From Lichenostomus cassidix (lineage: Eukaryota > Chordata > Aves > Passeriformes > Meliphagidae): 64,000 nt of DNA. Location of the stretch: NCBI GenBank assembly GCA_008360975.2, contig CM039210.1, forward strand, positions 20,359,007-20,423,006. The letters are read 5' to 3'. The notes beneath the pieces are model-generated. The model ran no database searches. It saw nothing but the letters and a program-made list of their open reading frames with translations, and was not told the origin of the DNA. Positions within the stretch are counted from its first letter, which is position 1; every line of letters starts with the position of its first letter. Below, piece after piece: positions 27,441 through 37,345 of the stretch. A program made the translations under genes and the position numbers.

Positions 27441-28079
27441 AGTTATTGTTATTGTATTGACAATTCTAAATATGCTGTTAATAGAGCTGCAATAGATTTT
27501 CTCTTATTAGCCCAAAGACATAGCTGTCGCTGTTGAGCCGCTAGCAGAGTAAGAAGACCCGGGTTCAAAAGGTGGCATCCAGAAGAAGATTTTATTATTT
27601 AATTCCATCTTATATAGACTTTTCAAAGGTCACTCGGATTGGTCAGTTTGAAGCCTCCCCCAGGCCTGATTGGCCAGGCCTGAACTGTCCACATCCGAGA
27701 AACTGTTTTTAATAACATCCAAACTTTATCTTTGTTTATAAAACACAGGAAGAAGAGATAAAAAGTTCCCATGGGAAAGGTCTGTGCTGGCCACACATAG
27801 CTACAAAGAATTTGAAGAAATGTGCTGTATGAACCTTTCTGACTACTCAAAGTCCATTTCACCGACAACTTACTACAACACCTGTCAAGACAGCTACGAG
27901 TAGCCAATGGCCTTGGACTTGCCAAGTAGTTAAAGAGTTTAAGAATTACTGAATAGTTCAAAAACCTAATCCAAGCAACTGTATTCATTTTAATTGTAGT
28001 TTTGCTATTTTTAACAATTTTGCCATGTATAGTACAATGCTTACAGCGTATACTAGTAAAGACAGTCAACCAAACCTAG
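27440..28079 (+). pseudogene. env: env transmembrane-end remnant of D
   Basis: Before G copy 3 one reads AAIDFLLLAQRHS, and after it YKEFEEMCCMNLSD: the immunosuppressive-type region and the C-X6-CC loop, whose first cysteine is now tyrosine. The sequence then decays, but a hydrophobic anchor (FILIVVLLFLTIL) and a short tail remain, ending in TAG at 28,077-28,079, just before the polypurine tract AAAAAAGAAAAACGGGGG (28,087-28,104). The upstream part of env is absent. Confidence 0.75.
27525..27795 (-). mobile_element. Short LTR G, copy 3, inside the env remnant of D
   Basis: 271 bp with a perfect TSD CATAGC (27,519-27,524 and 27,796-27,801). It falls inside the cysteine-loop coding sequence. 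It shows several private differences from copies 1, 2 and 4. Confidence 0.92.
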
Positions 28080-28107
28080 CTTGTGCAAAAAAGAAAAACG
28101 GGGGAAT

Positions 28108-28448
28108 TGTTGGAAACTAGATTGCAGAACGAAGCTATGTGAATATGTTTCTTAAGCTTAATTCAACTGTGTGACTAGCTCTAAGGTGCCTTTCCCAGGA
28201 GATAACAGAATGTAAAGAGCCAGAAATGTGAGCATCGTAAAAGAATGTTAAACAAGATAAAGAAAAATAGACAGAGCCTTAGCTAATGATAGAAGAAGCA
28301 TGATCAAAAGCCTCAGCCAATTAAGAGAGTAGATTAGACACATGAACAGTGCTTTTTGTATATAAAAATGCTTGCTTCCTGAAAATAAAGGGACATGACA
28401 CCGATACTTCTATGAAGATGTGTGTTATAGTACAGGTGACCCCCAACT
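28108..28448 (+). mobile_element. 3' LTR of D
   Basis: 341 bp, same ends as the 5' LTR, followed directly by AATGCC (28,449-28,454), where pol of A resumes. Confidence 0.9.
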
Positions 28449-29382
28449 AATGCCTACATTGATTCTGTGATTTCTGCGAATGCCATCACTGCTCATCCTT
28501 CCCCGATGCAACAAGCGTGAGAATCACACGTTTTTGCATCTGCCATCCTGTGCTTTACAGCGTCAGTTCCATATATCAAAGGCTGATGCCCAAGCAATTG
28601 TTTCATCATGCCCTGATTGTGCCAGAATAAGCCCTATACAAGATCTCTGGACAAACCCATGAGGGTTACAGCCCCGCCAAGTCTGGCAGATGGATGTTAC
28701 AGATTTTCCCTCTTTCGGTACCCTTAAGCACGTTCATGTCTCCATTGATACATGCTCGAGAGCCATTTGGGCTACTCCGCTGGCAGCCACAACAGCCAAA
28801 GCCATAAAACAGCACTGGCTACAAGTCATCGCCACTTTGGGCGTGCCAGCAACAATTAAGACCGACAATGGTCCTGCATATCGCAGCACCGCTGTAGCTA
28901 CTTTTTGCAATAAGTGGAATATTCAGCATGTAACAGGTATCCCGTACAACAGTACTGGACAAGCTATAGTTAAACGTGCTCATCAGTCACTTAAGCGCTA
29001 TTTTACTATAGTTTTAAAAGAGGGGGAGAAATCCCCAGCGAACATTGTAGCAAAAACCCTTTATGTGCCTAATTGGCTAAATCCTTGCGCTGATGCAAAC
29101 ACTGAATCTAAGATCTCCATTTTTTCTCATTTTTCTCAAAATCCACCCAATTTTTCAGAACCTGATATACCCGTAGATGTATTCAACCCGCAACAGAACA
29201 GTTGGGAAGGTCCGTATAGACTATTAACCTGGGGAAAAGGTTATGCTTGTGTCGTTACAGGACAAGACCATCACCCGCACTGGTTGCCAGCCAAGTGGGT
29301 AAGAGCGCACGTTACAACACCCGCTGAGCTGGATGTCATGCCCCGAGGCCCAGAGGAGAAGCAATCAGCAGCTCAAGTGTGA
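28449..29382 (+). pseudogene. pol: pol of A: integrase
   Basis: Picks up pol after D. The HHCC zinc-binding region (paired histidines near 28,530, SCPDC near 28,610) is followed by the catalytic core with QMDVTDF (first D), TIKTDNGPAY (second D) and GQAIVKRAHQSL, where the catalytic glutamate is lysine. Stops are at 28,518 (TGA) and 28,660. The last open block is 28,690-29,382. The C-terminal DNA-binding domain (GPYRLLTWGKGYACV, HWLPAKWVRAH) is complete. The E-to-K change alone would abolish integration. Confidence 0.88.
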
Positions 29383-29806
29383 ACTAGCTCCTCTGCTGTG
29401 GACCCTATATGAAGTTTCAGGGTTCTCAATTTGCTTATTTCCACAAGAGGCCTTACTGTCGGACATCTTTGTTACGCAAGAGCATGCAGCGTGCTTGCCG
29501 CGGCCTCAAGTAAAGCAAGAGCCAGAGAGACCATGTGATGAGTGTGGGGCAAAGCAGAAGTGGCTGAAAATTTTGTGTGGGGAATGTAAGCAGAAGATCT
29601 GGGTAAATGTAGTGGTGTTTATTGGAGAGTAGCTGTGCATAGCCTGCAGTTTTCGCTTTCGTGAGCAAGATAATCCTCTGAGAGCCTTGCGAGAGTTTAT
29701 AGGAGATTTTTCTTTGTGCAATCAAGACCTTATAGGGTTGTTTGAGAGCATTGAAGCTAGGGAGCGAGCTTTACGTATGTGGCAGGTACTAACAACAATA
29801 CAATGA
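29333..29806 (+). pseudogene. Small cysteine-rich ORF between pol and env of A
   Basis: An ATG at 29,333 opens a frame that overlaps the end of pol by 50 nt, runs to a TAG (29,630-29,632), and is then open again in the same frame to TGA at 29,804-29,806: 157 codons in all with one internal stop. It carries three CxxC pairs (CDEC, CGEC, CIAC) in about 40 residues, then a charged helical end (LRALREFIGDF, EARERALRMW). I do not recognise the family. The position between pol and env is where some retroviruses keep accessory genes. No counterpart is visible in B, where pol and env are separated by only 220 nt. Confidence 0.5.
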
Positions 29807-29900
29807 GCCAGAGCAAATAGAACCACTGTGATTTTACAAGCCCAGTGCCACTGGAACATTTTTGTACCAGTTAACCATTCTGTTCCTGAGAGTCAGTGGG

Positions 29901-30045
29901 ATGAGGCATGTAGGAGGTGGGCACGGCACCATCACAGGGATCATCGCTCTTCTCAGCGTGATCCCAGTAGGAATGGCCCAATGGGTACCCCCTCAACTGA
30001 AAACTAACATATGGATAACTATGGCCAATCTTACTGGTCAAGATG
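29901..30045 (+). pseudogene. env: env of A: signal peptide and start of surface unit
   Basis: The ATG at 29,901 starts a hydrophobic leader (GIIALLSVIPVGMA) followed by QWVPPQLKTNIWITM. The env of B has the same pattern after its own leader. It is cut at 30,045 by element F, with AAGATG duplicated. Confidence 0.82.
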
Positions 30046-30419
30046 TAACATTGCGACGAGAGGGAACTCACGGCAGTCTCAATATGAGATATAGAGTAAG
30101 CTCCATTTTATTTCACCAAACGAGAAACTTATATACTGTTACATGTGTTACCAATTATAACTACACACACACCTGCAGTCTGTTCTCACACATTCAGGGA
30201 TCTTCCCGGTGACTCCCTTTTTTCTTTCTCATAACACTTCTGACTCCCTAATCTTTCTCCTGACATTCTTCCCACAGCTCAGAAACACAGCTGTGGTTCT
30301 CAGGCGTCAGCTCTTCAAAACAACTTGTCAGGATTTTCACTGAGGCCTGGCTATGCTGAGGCTCCGTTCAGGCCTGTTTAGTTAGCATAAGTTTTGCTGG
30401 AAAACTGCGTTTTCCAACA
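30046..30419 (-). mobile_element. 3' LTR of F
   Basis: Minus-strand TGTTGGAAAACGCAG...GCAATGTTA, with AATAAA (plus TTTATTTCACC). The polypurine tract on minus (AAACGGGGGAAC) adjoins it at 30,420-30,431. Confidence 0.9.
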
Positions 30420-30431
30420 GTTCCCCCGTTT

Positions 30432-31642
30432 CGCTTGTGAGAACAGACGTTGTCTGTTATCAGATTAATTTGCTTTGCTATAAGTAATTCTTATTATTAT
30501 TATTTAGATATGTTGCCATGGTCTAGGAACTGTCATTGCTGAAAACATTCACTTCACAGGTAAAGCTTGGAGAACCTTTTCCGGACAAGGACTCCAAGTT
30601 TACTTGGAAGAAGGTTTAGCTTTTATAAACTCAATTTGGTAAATGAAAATTATTTGATCACATTTTGGTGCAAAATATTTGGGACTCATGGCATGTTTCC
30701 CAGCCAGTTAGAACCAAAGCTTGGCCAGAGCTTAGGTGCTAAGTGGAAGGGTTTTCTTAGAACATCTTATAAACAAGCTTTGATTAATATCAATAAGGAG
30801 AGTGTCTTAACATGTTACTATTTTTGTAGATAACTATATAAGGTGAGATGAAATATTTGAAAACAGTAGATATTATTATTTGACTTTAACTAAGAAAGAT
30901 GAAACTGCAAAGCTTTTGTGAATAATAATATAAACTAACAAATTTAAAACTTAAAATTAATATCACTAAAAATGAATAAAACTTAATAAATCTGATTTTA
31001 AACTAACAAATTGGACTTAACTATAATGGAATTTAAAATTGATATCACTTTAACAACTTAACTCTAAAAAAATTTAAAACTTAACAGAATTTAAAATTAA
31101 CATCACTTAATATTACTTAACAGAATTTTAACTTTAACAGAATTTACAACTTAATAGAATTTAAATTCACTATTACTTAACTTTAACAGAATCTATGCTT
31201 AACCAAAAGTACTTAACAGGTAAACTATTCAGTATAACTTCACCCACAGGTCCTCATTCACACATCAAAACTCTCAAGAAATCAAAATCACACTCTCATC
31301 AGTCACAGGTTTCATCCACATTAAAGCATTCGAAAAGCAAACAACACTCTCAGTAGGCCTACAATATTCACACATACACACAAATGCTTTAGCAAAATTC
31401 AGCTTTCGTTTAAGGCTTTTAGTATTCAAGGTGGTTTTTTTTTTTGTTTTTTTTGTTTTTTTTTTTAATCAGGATAATATCTTGTTACAATGCTTCTTTA
31501 TTAGTAAAACATTGAAAATAGGTTTTGGTCTGTTGGTCAATACGTGGCAATGGGTGTTTCACCCGGCAAAGCGAATAATTAGAGGTTTTGGAGAGAACAG
31601 CTGGAGAACGTGTTCAAAGATTTGTTTCTGAAGCTAGAGAGC
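30432..31642 (-). other. Conserved 3' block and AT-rich spacer of F
   Basis: No gene. 30,540-30,830 matches the block at 26,930-27,200 of D when read on the minus strand. 30,850-31,230 is made of degenerate units close to TTTAAATTCTGTTAAG in sense orientation, as in D. A pyrimidine tract interrupted by G lies at 31,433-31,466. Confidence 0.7.
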
Positions 31643-31842
31643 GCGGCGGGATCGCTGCCGCCATGGGGGACGACATGGATGTGATTCCCGAGCGGGAGAT
31701 GAAGGACCTCTAGTTCAGAGCACTAAAGAAGATTCGCATCTTTGAAACTCTTAAAAGTTCTCCATTGTGTATCAAACTGCAGTTTTTGCTGGCAACGCTG
31801 TTGGTTAGTTCTGGTTCGCTGCTGAAGCTGTCAATCATTTCT

Positions 31843-32835
31843 TCATCCTTGGGGAGGAGTAGAGTTTAGAGTTTCACCACAGACGTTACAGTTGGGGCAG
31901 TGAAGGAGGCGTGGATGGCTCGCGGCTCCACCTACCGGGGCACCCTCTGGGACCTCTGCTGTCGCCGTCATTCGGCCGGAAACCACGGTTGGAGCAACTT
32001 CCGCCACAGGTCCGCCCGTGTGGTCCGCAGGCGGCGCGCAGCGAAGGGTAGGGGCCGCCGCTGCTACTCGGTCACTGGTCACTTTCTGTTTGTTCTTTCT
32101 GTTTCTACAAGCCTTTGTGCTGTGAGTATCTCTGTTGCAGCGGGAACACCAAACCTTTTTGTTACAGTTCTTTCTTATGTGTTTTTTACTATCACATCGA
32201 TAGCATCGGGATGATTTCTGGTTACTTTGTTTCTTTACCCACGATATTTGAGCCCTCTCAAACAAAGCAGCTAAGATGTTTTTCGTTGTAAAATTGCCAA
32301 GCTCTGTGATACATTGAGACAGGAACAGATTTTTCATCCAATTGAGTAACTTTGTATTCTCGGCTGTCGGCAGCGCGGGAGAGCTACTATTCTCCCCCCC
32401 CCTCCCTGGCGGGGGGGGTTTCCCCGGCTGCGCGGCTGCCGAAGTTCCCCGCATAGCAAAAGCAGTACAGTAACTCACAGGTTTCTCTCTGCTCCATGCA
32501 GCTGCCATCTCCTGCGCCGTCAGCCACACAAGGTTTTGTTCCGTGCAATGCTTCTGTAAGCAGGCTACGACTGTACTCCATGGTTTACCAAGCTTTCTTG
32601 CAATTTTATCACAGTCCAAAAGTAAAATAGCTCCGTAATTCAACCACTCTCCCACACTGAATACTGTAATAGGATTTGTAAAAAATCCATAAGCTTGTCC
32701 TACCACCATCAGGCTCATTAAGTGTGATAGGCTACTTTTACTGAGTCCGTGCTTTTCTAAAAAGCATAACAATAAAAATTGGGCTACCTCTGTTTCCATT
32801 ATGGTCCAGCTGGTTTTCAGGGTCCTGGTCGACAC
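31843..32835 (-). CDS. gag: gag-like ORF of F
   Basis: An uninterrupted 330-codon frame. The first ATG is at 32,799; upstream codons are open from a GTG at 32,835. The N-terminal 130 residues look helical and matrix-like. The middle is glycine/proline-rich (PGKPPPPGRGGE). Two well-formed zinc knuckles, CX2CX4HX4C (CYRCDSKKHIRKNC and CSRCNRDTHSTKAC), lie near residues 205-245, and another cysteine cluster (CPNCNVC) lies near the end. I do not see a capsid major homology region, so it may be a Gag with matrix and nucleocapsid only. It is the only coding sequence in F and is kept open, so it may serve packaging by a helper element. Confidence 0.7.
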   Translation of the reverse strand: MSTRTLKTSWTIMETEVAQFLLLCFLEKHGLSKSSLSHLMSLMVVGQAYGFFTNPITVFSVGEWLNYGAILLLDCDKIARKLGKPWSTVVACLQKHCTEQNLVWLTAQEMAAAWSREKPVSYCTAFAMRGTSAAAQPGKPPPPGRGGENSSSPALPTAENTKLLNWMKNLFLSQCITELGNFTTKNILAALFERAQISWVKKQSNQKSSRCYRCDSKKHIRKNCNKKVWCSRCNRDTHSTKACRNRKNKQKVTSDRVAAAAPTLRCAPPADHTGGPVAEVAPTVVSGRMTATAEVPEGAPVGGAASHPRLLHCPNCNVCGETLNSTPPQG

Positions 32836-33049
32836 CGTCTAAGCACTCTGTCGGAGCTCACAATCGCCAGAGTTTGTGCAGTTCACCGAAGTGTAGCCCC
32901 CACGGTAGGCAGGTCCTATTCGGCCTGTGCCGCTGGATCTTCCCCGATTCAGGCGAAGATTTTGACACACCGTCGCTGCACTGCTTCGGCGCCTCTCCGT
33001 TCCCGCCGCTCTCAGAAGCAGGGTCGTAAAACTCTGCTGTCGGTGTCCG

Positions 33050-33067
33050 TAGTCGTCGGGATCACCA
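33050..33067 (-). other. Primer-binding site of F (Trp-like)
   Basis: Minus-strand TGGTGATCCCGACGACTA, 2 nt from the LTR. The first 14 nt match the alpharetroviral Trp site with one change. Confidence 0.55.
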
Positions 33068-33069
33068 TT

Positions 33070-33443
33070 TAACGTCGCGACGAGAGGGAACTCACGGCAG
33101 TCTCAATATGAGATATAGAGTAAGCTCCATTTTATTTCACCAAACGAGAAACTTATATACTGTTACATGTGTTACCAATTATAACTACACACACACCTGC
33201 AGTCTGTTCTCACACATTCAGGGATCTTCCCGGTGACTCCCTTTTTTCTTTCTCATAACACTTCTGACTCCCTAATCTTTCTCCTGACATTCTTCCCACA
33301 GCTCAGAAACACAGCTGTGGTTCTCAGGCGTCAGCTCTTCAAAACAACTTGTCAGGATTTTCACTGAGGCCTGGCTATGCTGAGGCTCCGTTCAGGCCTG
33401 TTTAGTTAGCATAAGTTTTGCTGGAAAACTGCGTTTTCCAACA
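33070..33443 (-). mobile_element. 5' LTR of F
   Basis: 374 bp. It differs from the 3' LTR only near the U5 end (GTCGCGACGTTA against GTCGCAATGTTA). The AAGATG duplication follows at 33,444. Confidence 0.9.
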
Positions 33444-34559
33444 AAGATGCTATATGCTTAGCCTTCTCATCCCCGGGTAATCCATTTTCTACATGTTTAG
33501 TGGGGGTACCAATGGACTACTGGCCCTGTCCCAGCATGGTGCCCACATGCAGCAACTCTGATATAGTTAGCACGGTGAACAATTGGGATGCATGGATACC
33601 CTATTTGCCAATTGCCCCGACTGAGCCCCAAGAATTGGAACTATTGGGCTCAGTCTGAATGGATGCCTGCGTAAAGTTTAATTGGTCAAGCTCTTCTTGT
33701 AGAAACTTAGGTTGCAATGGTTCAGCTGTTAATGTAAATTCTAGTTTGCTAGCCTACCGTGATGACTCCTGGTGCGGTTACGTGTCCAAAAGCATTTCCA
33801 AAGCAACCAACCACCCTTTGCAGCTATCCCTAGGATATTTCTTTATTTGCGGGGACCATGCATGGGCTGGCATCCCCTCAAAAATCAGGGGAGGCCCCTG
33901 TTCGATAGGGCGATTAACCCTCTTAACACCGAACATGTCAATGATTCTCAACGTGAACAGACAAGCATTCCCGAGGCAAAAGAAGTGTGCATAAGTTTCA
34001 GGCTGACTGTAACAATAACTTTGAGTCCTGGAACAATGGAGAGATAATTGCATCCTCCATTTTTGCACCCGGAGTCACATCGGCGCAGGCCCTAGCCACA
34101 TTAAGGAAGTTAGGGTGCTGTCTAGCAAAACATACCAACGCCACATCAGCAACTATTAGCAGTTTGTTGAATGATGTTGACTCTGTTCAACATGCTACCC
34201 TACAAAACAGAGCAGCTATAGATTTCTTGTTGTTAGCGCAGGGGCATGGATGTGAGGAGTTTGAGGGTATGTGCTACATGAATCTCTCAGATCATTCAAA
34301 ATCGATACACAAGAAAATAAAAGAGTTGCAGTCCCTTACCCACCAGTTAACTATATCCGACGGGCTGGGTATTGATGGGTGGCTCAGTGGCTGAGGTATT
34401 ACTGGCTGGCTAAAGGACCTCTGTAAGTTAGCATTTATGTTGGTGGTGTTCCTTTTGGTGGGTGGGATTTTGCTGTGCTGTGCCCTACAATGCTGTAACC
34501 TGGTTATTCGCCGAGCGTTGGGCTTATTTGAAAGGGAAGGGGGAGATGTTGGGGTCTGA
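33444..34559 (+). pseudogene. env: env of A: surface and transmembrane parts, broken
   Basis: Continues env after F. The surface unit has several N-glycosylation sites and runs to a basic RQKK segment at about 33,985, close to the subunit border. The TM unit has the LQNRAAIDFLLL motif, then a cysteine loop in which the last cysteine of C-X6-CC is tyrosine (CEEFEGMCY), and an anchor helix (FMLVVFLLVGGILL). Breaks: TGA at about 33,657, a frameshift near 33,990, and TGA at 34,392. The frame ends at 34,559, 13 nt into the 3' LTR, after a polypurine tract (AAAGGGAAGGGGGAGA). Confidence 0.85.
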
Positions 34560-34624
34560 CCTGTGTTAACAGCTGGTCTGTCTTAACAGACCTATGAAAG
34601 TCTTTGAAGATAGATAAGAGGAAG
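34547..34624 (+). mobile_element. 3' LTR of A, piece 1
   Basis: Starts TGTTGGGGTCTG like the 5' LTR, then is cut by provirus B, which duplicated AGGAAG (34,619-34,624). Confidence 0.9.
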
Positions 34625-35147
34625 TGTTGGGGTGGGTGATACCACCTCAGGAACTGCTGAGGAGCTGAGTGGTTCCAATACAGCAGAACCCCACTGGTGG
34701 AAGCCTTCTTAGTCCTCCCCTCTGGAGAACACGATGGTTCCTCCCCAAATTATGTAAATCCCCCCAGCTGTAACCTAACCCCTGATTCCATGCCTTCCTC
34801 CTCCCATTGGTTGTGGTGTTCCCCCCGCCTCCTCTCCCCTGACCCCCCAGCCGCCCCTTTAAATGTAGACGGCTGGGGTGTCTCGCCCTCTTTCACCCTG
34901 GAACTCTTCAGAATAAACTCTGGAACCTCCGGCTGACTGAGCGCTCTGAGTTCTTTGTCTTTGGTAACGCACGAGTTATCCAACTCCGTGGGTGAGTGAG
35001 AATCTGTGCCTTACACCGGCATGGGTGTGAGAAGGGCTTTTCTGTACAGCACCAGGCAGTGCTGGCTGGAGTGATCTCTCGATAGCCATAGAGACACTTT
35101 CGGTAAACGCAGAGGCCTGGTTCCACCCCTCCTCCCCCTCCGCGTTA
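34625..35147 (+). mobile_element. 5' LTR of B
   Basis: 523 bp, TGTTGGGGTGGGTG...CGCGTTA, AATAAA at 34,912-34,917. The same family as solo LTR C. Confidence 0.92.
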
Positions 35148-35149
35148 AG

Positions 35150-35168
35150 TGGCGCTCGATACAGGGAC
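35150..35168 (+). other. Primer-binding site of B (Lys3-like, divergent)
   Basis: TGGCGCTCGATACAGGGAC, 2 nt after the LTR. It resembles the Lys3 site with one substitution and an extra base. Confidence 0.5.
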
Positions 35169-35467
35169 CTGAAAAATCCCTGAAAGTGTCTCGGAAGGCT
35201 TTATGCCATAGATGTCACGATCGGAGCAGCTACTTCCCTCGAAAACAGGTCTAAGTTTTATTAGATCTGTTTAAAGAGGCAGCCGAGAAATCTCCGCTTG
35301 TCTGGGACAGGAGAAATCGGCTAAAACCAGAGAACCACGCCGAAAGTTTTTTTTTTACACTCTCGGAAGCCTCGAGGTGGTAAGTGAGGCTTTGCTGGGG
35401 TGAATCCTTCTTTTGTTTTTCTCCTAATTTTTTTCTTTCGGTGTTGGGAAGAATTTATTTGGGGAAT

Positions 35468-37345
35468 ATGGGTGGGAAGTTAACCCATCCTCAATCAGAG
35501 CTTTATACCTCCCTTAAAACTACTCTTAAGTCAGATAATTCCCAGTTCTCTAAGGGGAATTTGAAATGTTTTGTTCGCTGGATTTTTAACATCTTTCCAA
35601 ATGTTTCTGTAACTGCTGTTCAATCTCTTAGCTTCTGGGATAAAATAGGACACGAGCTGACTGTTCTCACACAGGCTGGGGATTGAAAGGTTGCTAATTT
35701 TCTCCCTTTGTTTGTAGTGATTTATAAGTCTGTTAAGAACGCTAAGACTGAAACAGTTCTGCCTAAAAATTCAGATCTCTCTTGTTCTGCCTCCCCCGTG
35801 TCTGTTCCCTCCCCCGCTGTCCCCAAACCCTCGGAACCCCAGGGGGGAGGAGCGCTCTCTCCCCTATCCCCTGCTCCAGCCGGGTCTGGCCAGCCCGGCT
35901 CGAGCCTGTCCCTCACCCTCTTCCCAGCTCCCCAAAACCTCCCTACCTTGACTCCATGTTTCTCACGGGACGGCACAAACCACGCGTTACCCCCCCCTGC
36001 CGCGGGTCCATATGGCGCGGACCACGTGGAGATACAAGCTAGCATGCCTGATCCTTATCAGCTTAAACTTCCCGGGCTGGCATCGGCCCCGCCCCTTGCA
36101 TCATCGGGTATCCCTGCGCCGGGTTCACCCCCCCCCGCGGTGTCGGGTGTCGTCCCTGCGTCGGCCCTGCCCCCCGCGGGGAGCTCCCACCCCGGCGCGG
36201 GTCCCTCCCTCGTTCACCCCCCCCTCCCCTGCGGCGCTACTCCTACTGCCCCGCTCCTCCCCGGTTCCCACGGCAACGGAGCCGGCCAGCGACAGAGGAA
36301 GAGCCAGCCCCGCCGGCACCGGCCTCGGGCTGCCTGTTCTTCTTCGGATGAGGAAAGCAGCGATTCTGAAGAGGATCCCTGGCTTGAAATACGCAAGCAG
36401 GCTGCATACGAGGGGCACTGGGAATTAGCCAACAAAATCTCTGTCACTGCTGCTCCAGTCCATTATAATAGAGCTGGAGGAAACCCCCGCTGGGATGCCC
36501 TCCCATATGCACAGATAAAAGAGATGTGCAAGGCAGGGAAAGATTTTGGGCGTAACTCCCCTTACTTTAAGAACCTACTCCAAGCTACCTTTGCTGCGAA
36601 TGTACTGGTCCCACATGATATAAAAAATCTTATGGCATGCCTTCTGTCACCTGGAGAATACATGCTGTGGGACAGAACTTGGAGAAAACAATTAAAAGAC
36701 CTCCTCCAGGTATATCACAGAGATCCCAACAGGGCTCACATAACACTGGATGATCTTTGCGGGGAAGGAAACCTGGTTAAACCCCAGGATCAGGCGAGAC
36801 AATTGCCTGAACTGATTTTAGAAGATATCAAAAGAGAGGCTGACAGAGCTTTGCTCTCAACCCCCTCGGATTCCACTCCCTCTCTAAATTTCTCCACCAT
36901 AAAACAAACTATCGATGAGTCCTTTATAAAATTCTTCGATAGACTAAAAGAGTCAGTTGAAAAGCAAGTTGGGAATCCAGAAGCCCAAAAGGAGCTGCTG
37001 CATGCATTAGCTATGGCGAATGCTAATGAGAGTTGTAAAAAAGTCCTCCAGGCCCTTCCGCTAGACCCACCTCCTAGCCTCGATCAGATGATTGAGGCTT
37101 GCACCAAATTGGCATCTCCTGAGGCAGCCATAGCCCAGGCAGTTTCAAAAGGGGTAGCAGAAGCACTAGCAGCATCTCAGAAACCTCCACGGAGATGTTA
37201 TAATTGTGGGAGTTTTGAACACATTGCCAAAGACTGCCCTAAACCAAAGCGTGTTAAGAGAAATACTAACAAAAATACTGAAGCTGTGCCCCCAGGCTGT
37301 CCCTGCCAGCATCACCATCAGAAGGACCAGGGAAACGAACATTGA
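35468..37345 (+). CDS. gag: gag of B (one in-frame TGA)
   Basis: The ATG at 35,468 gives MGGKLTHPQ, a myristoylation-type start. The frame is open for 626 codons apart from a TGA at 35,684-35,686 in the matrix region; the frame is the same on both sides. Then come a long proline/serine-rich part (residues about 90-290), a charged segment with SSSDEESSDSEEDP, a capsid region (about 300-530) with PHDIKNLMACLLSPGEYM, and one zinc knuckle CYNCGSFEHIAKDC near residue 580. Only one knuckle is clear, against two in A. The end overlaps pro through a -1 slip site. The TGA would limit product unless read through. Confidence 0.85.
37330..37336 (+). promoter_or_regulatory. Gag-pro -1 frameshift site of B
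   Basis: The heptamer G-GGA-AAC is in exact phase with the gag frame (codons GGA 37,331-37,333 and AAC 37,334-37,336), seven nucleotides before the gag stop. The pro frame is -1. This is the slip heptamer known from Mason-Pfizer-type betaretroviruses. GC-rich sequence follows that could fold. Confidence 0.75.

Larger units (their letters stand above)
15409..28448 (+). mobile_element. Provirus D, non-autonomous, carrying nested insertions
   Basis: TSD AATGCC on both sides; LTRs of 341 bp at both ends. Without the nested solo LTR C, provirus E and short LTR G it is about 4.7 kb. The interior is a primer site, a leader with a degraded gag-like start, a long AT-rich spacer, a conserved non-coding block also present in F, an env transmembrane-end remnant, a polypurine tract and the 3' LTR. 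There is no pol. It must have been mobilised by proteins from other elements. Confidence 0.85.
30046..33443 (-). mobile_element. Element F, non-autonomous, inside env of A
   Basis: TSD AAGATG (30,040-30,045 and 33,444-33,449); two 374-bp LTRs that look the same except for a few bases at the U5 end. The inside (2.65 kb) has a Trp-like PBS, one gag-like ORF, a GC-rich segment, an AT-rich spacer and a polypurine tract. No protease, pol or env is present. The near-identity of the LTRs makes it one of the youngest insertions here. It shares the spacer and the 3' block with D. Confidence 0.9.

Noticed and set aside
27623..28069. 148-codon minus frame over G copy 3 and the D env
   Set aside because: It crosses an LTR border and reads antisense to a recognisable env remnant.
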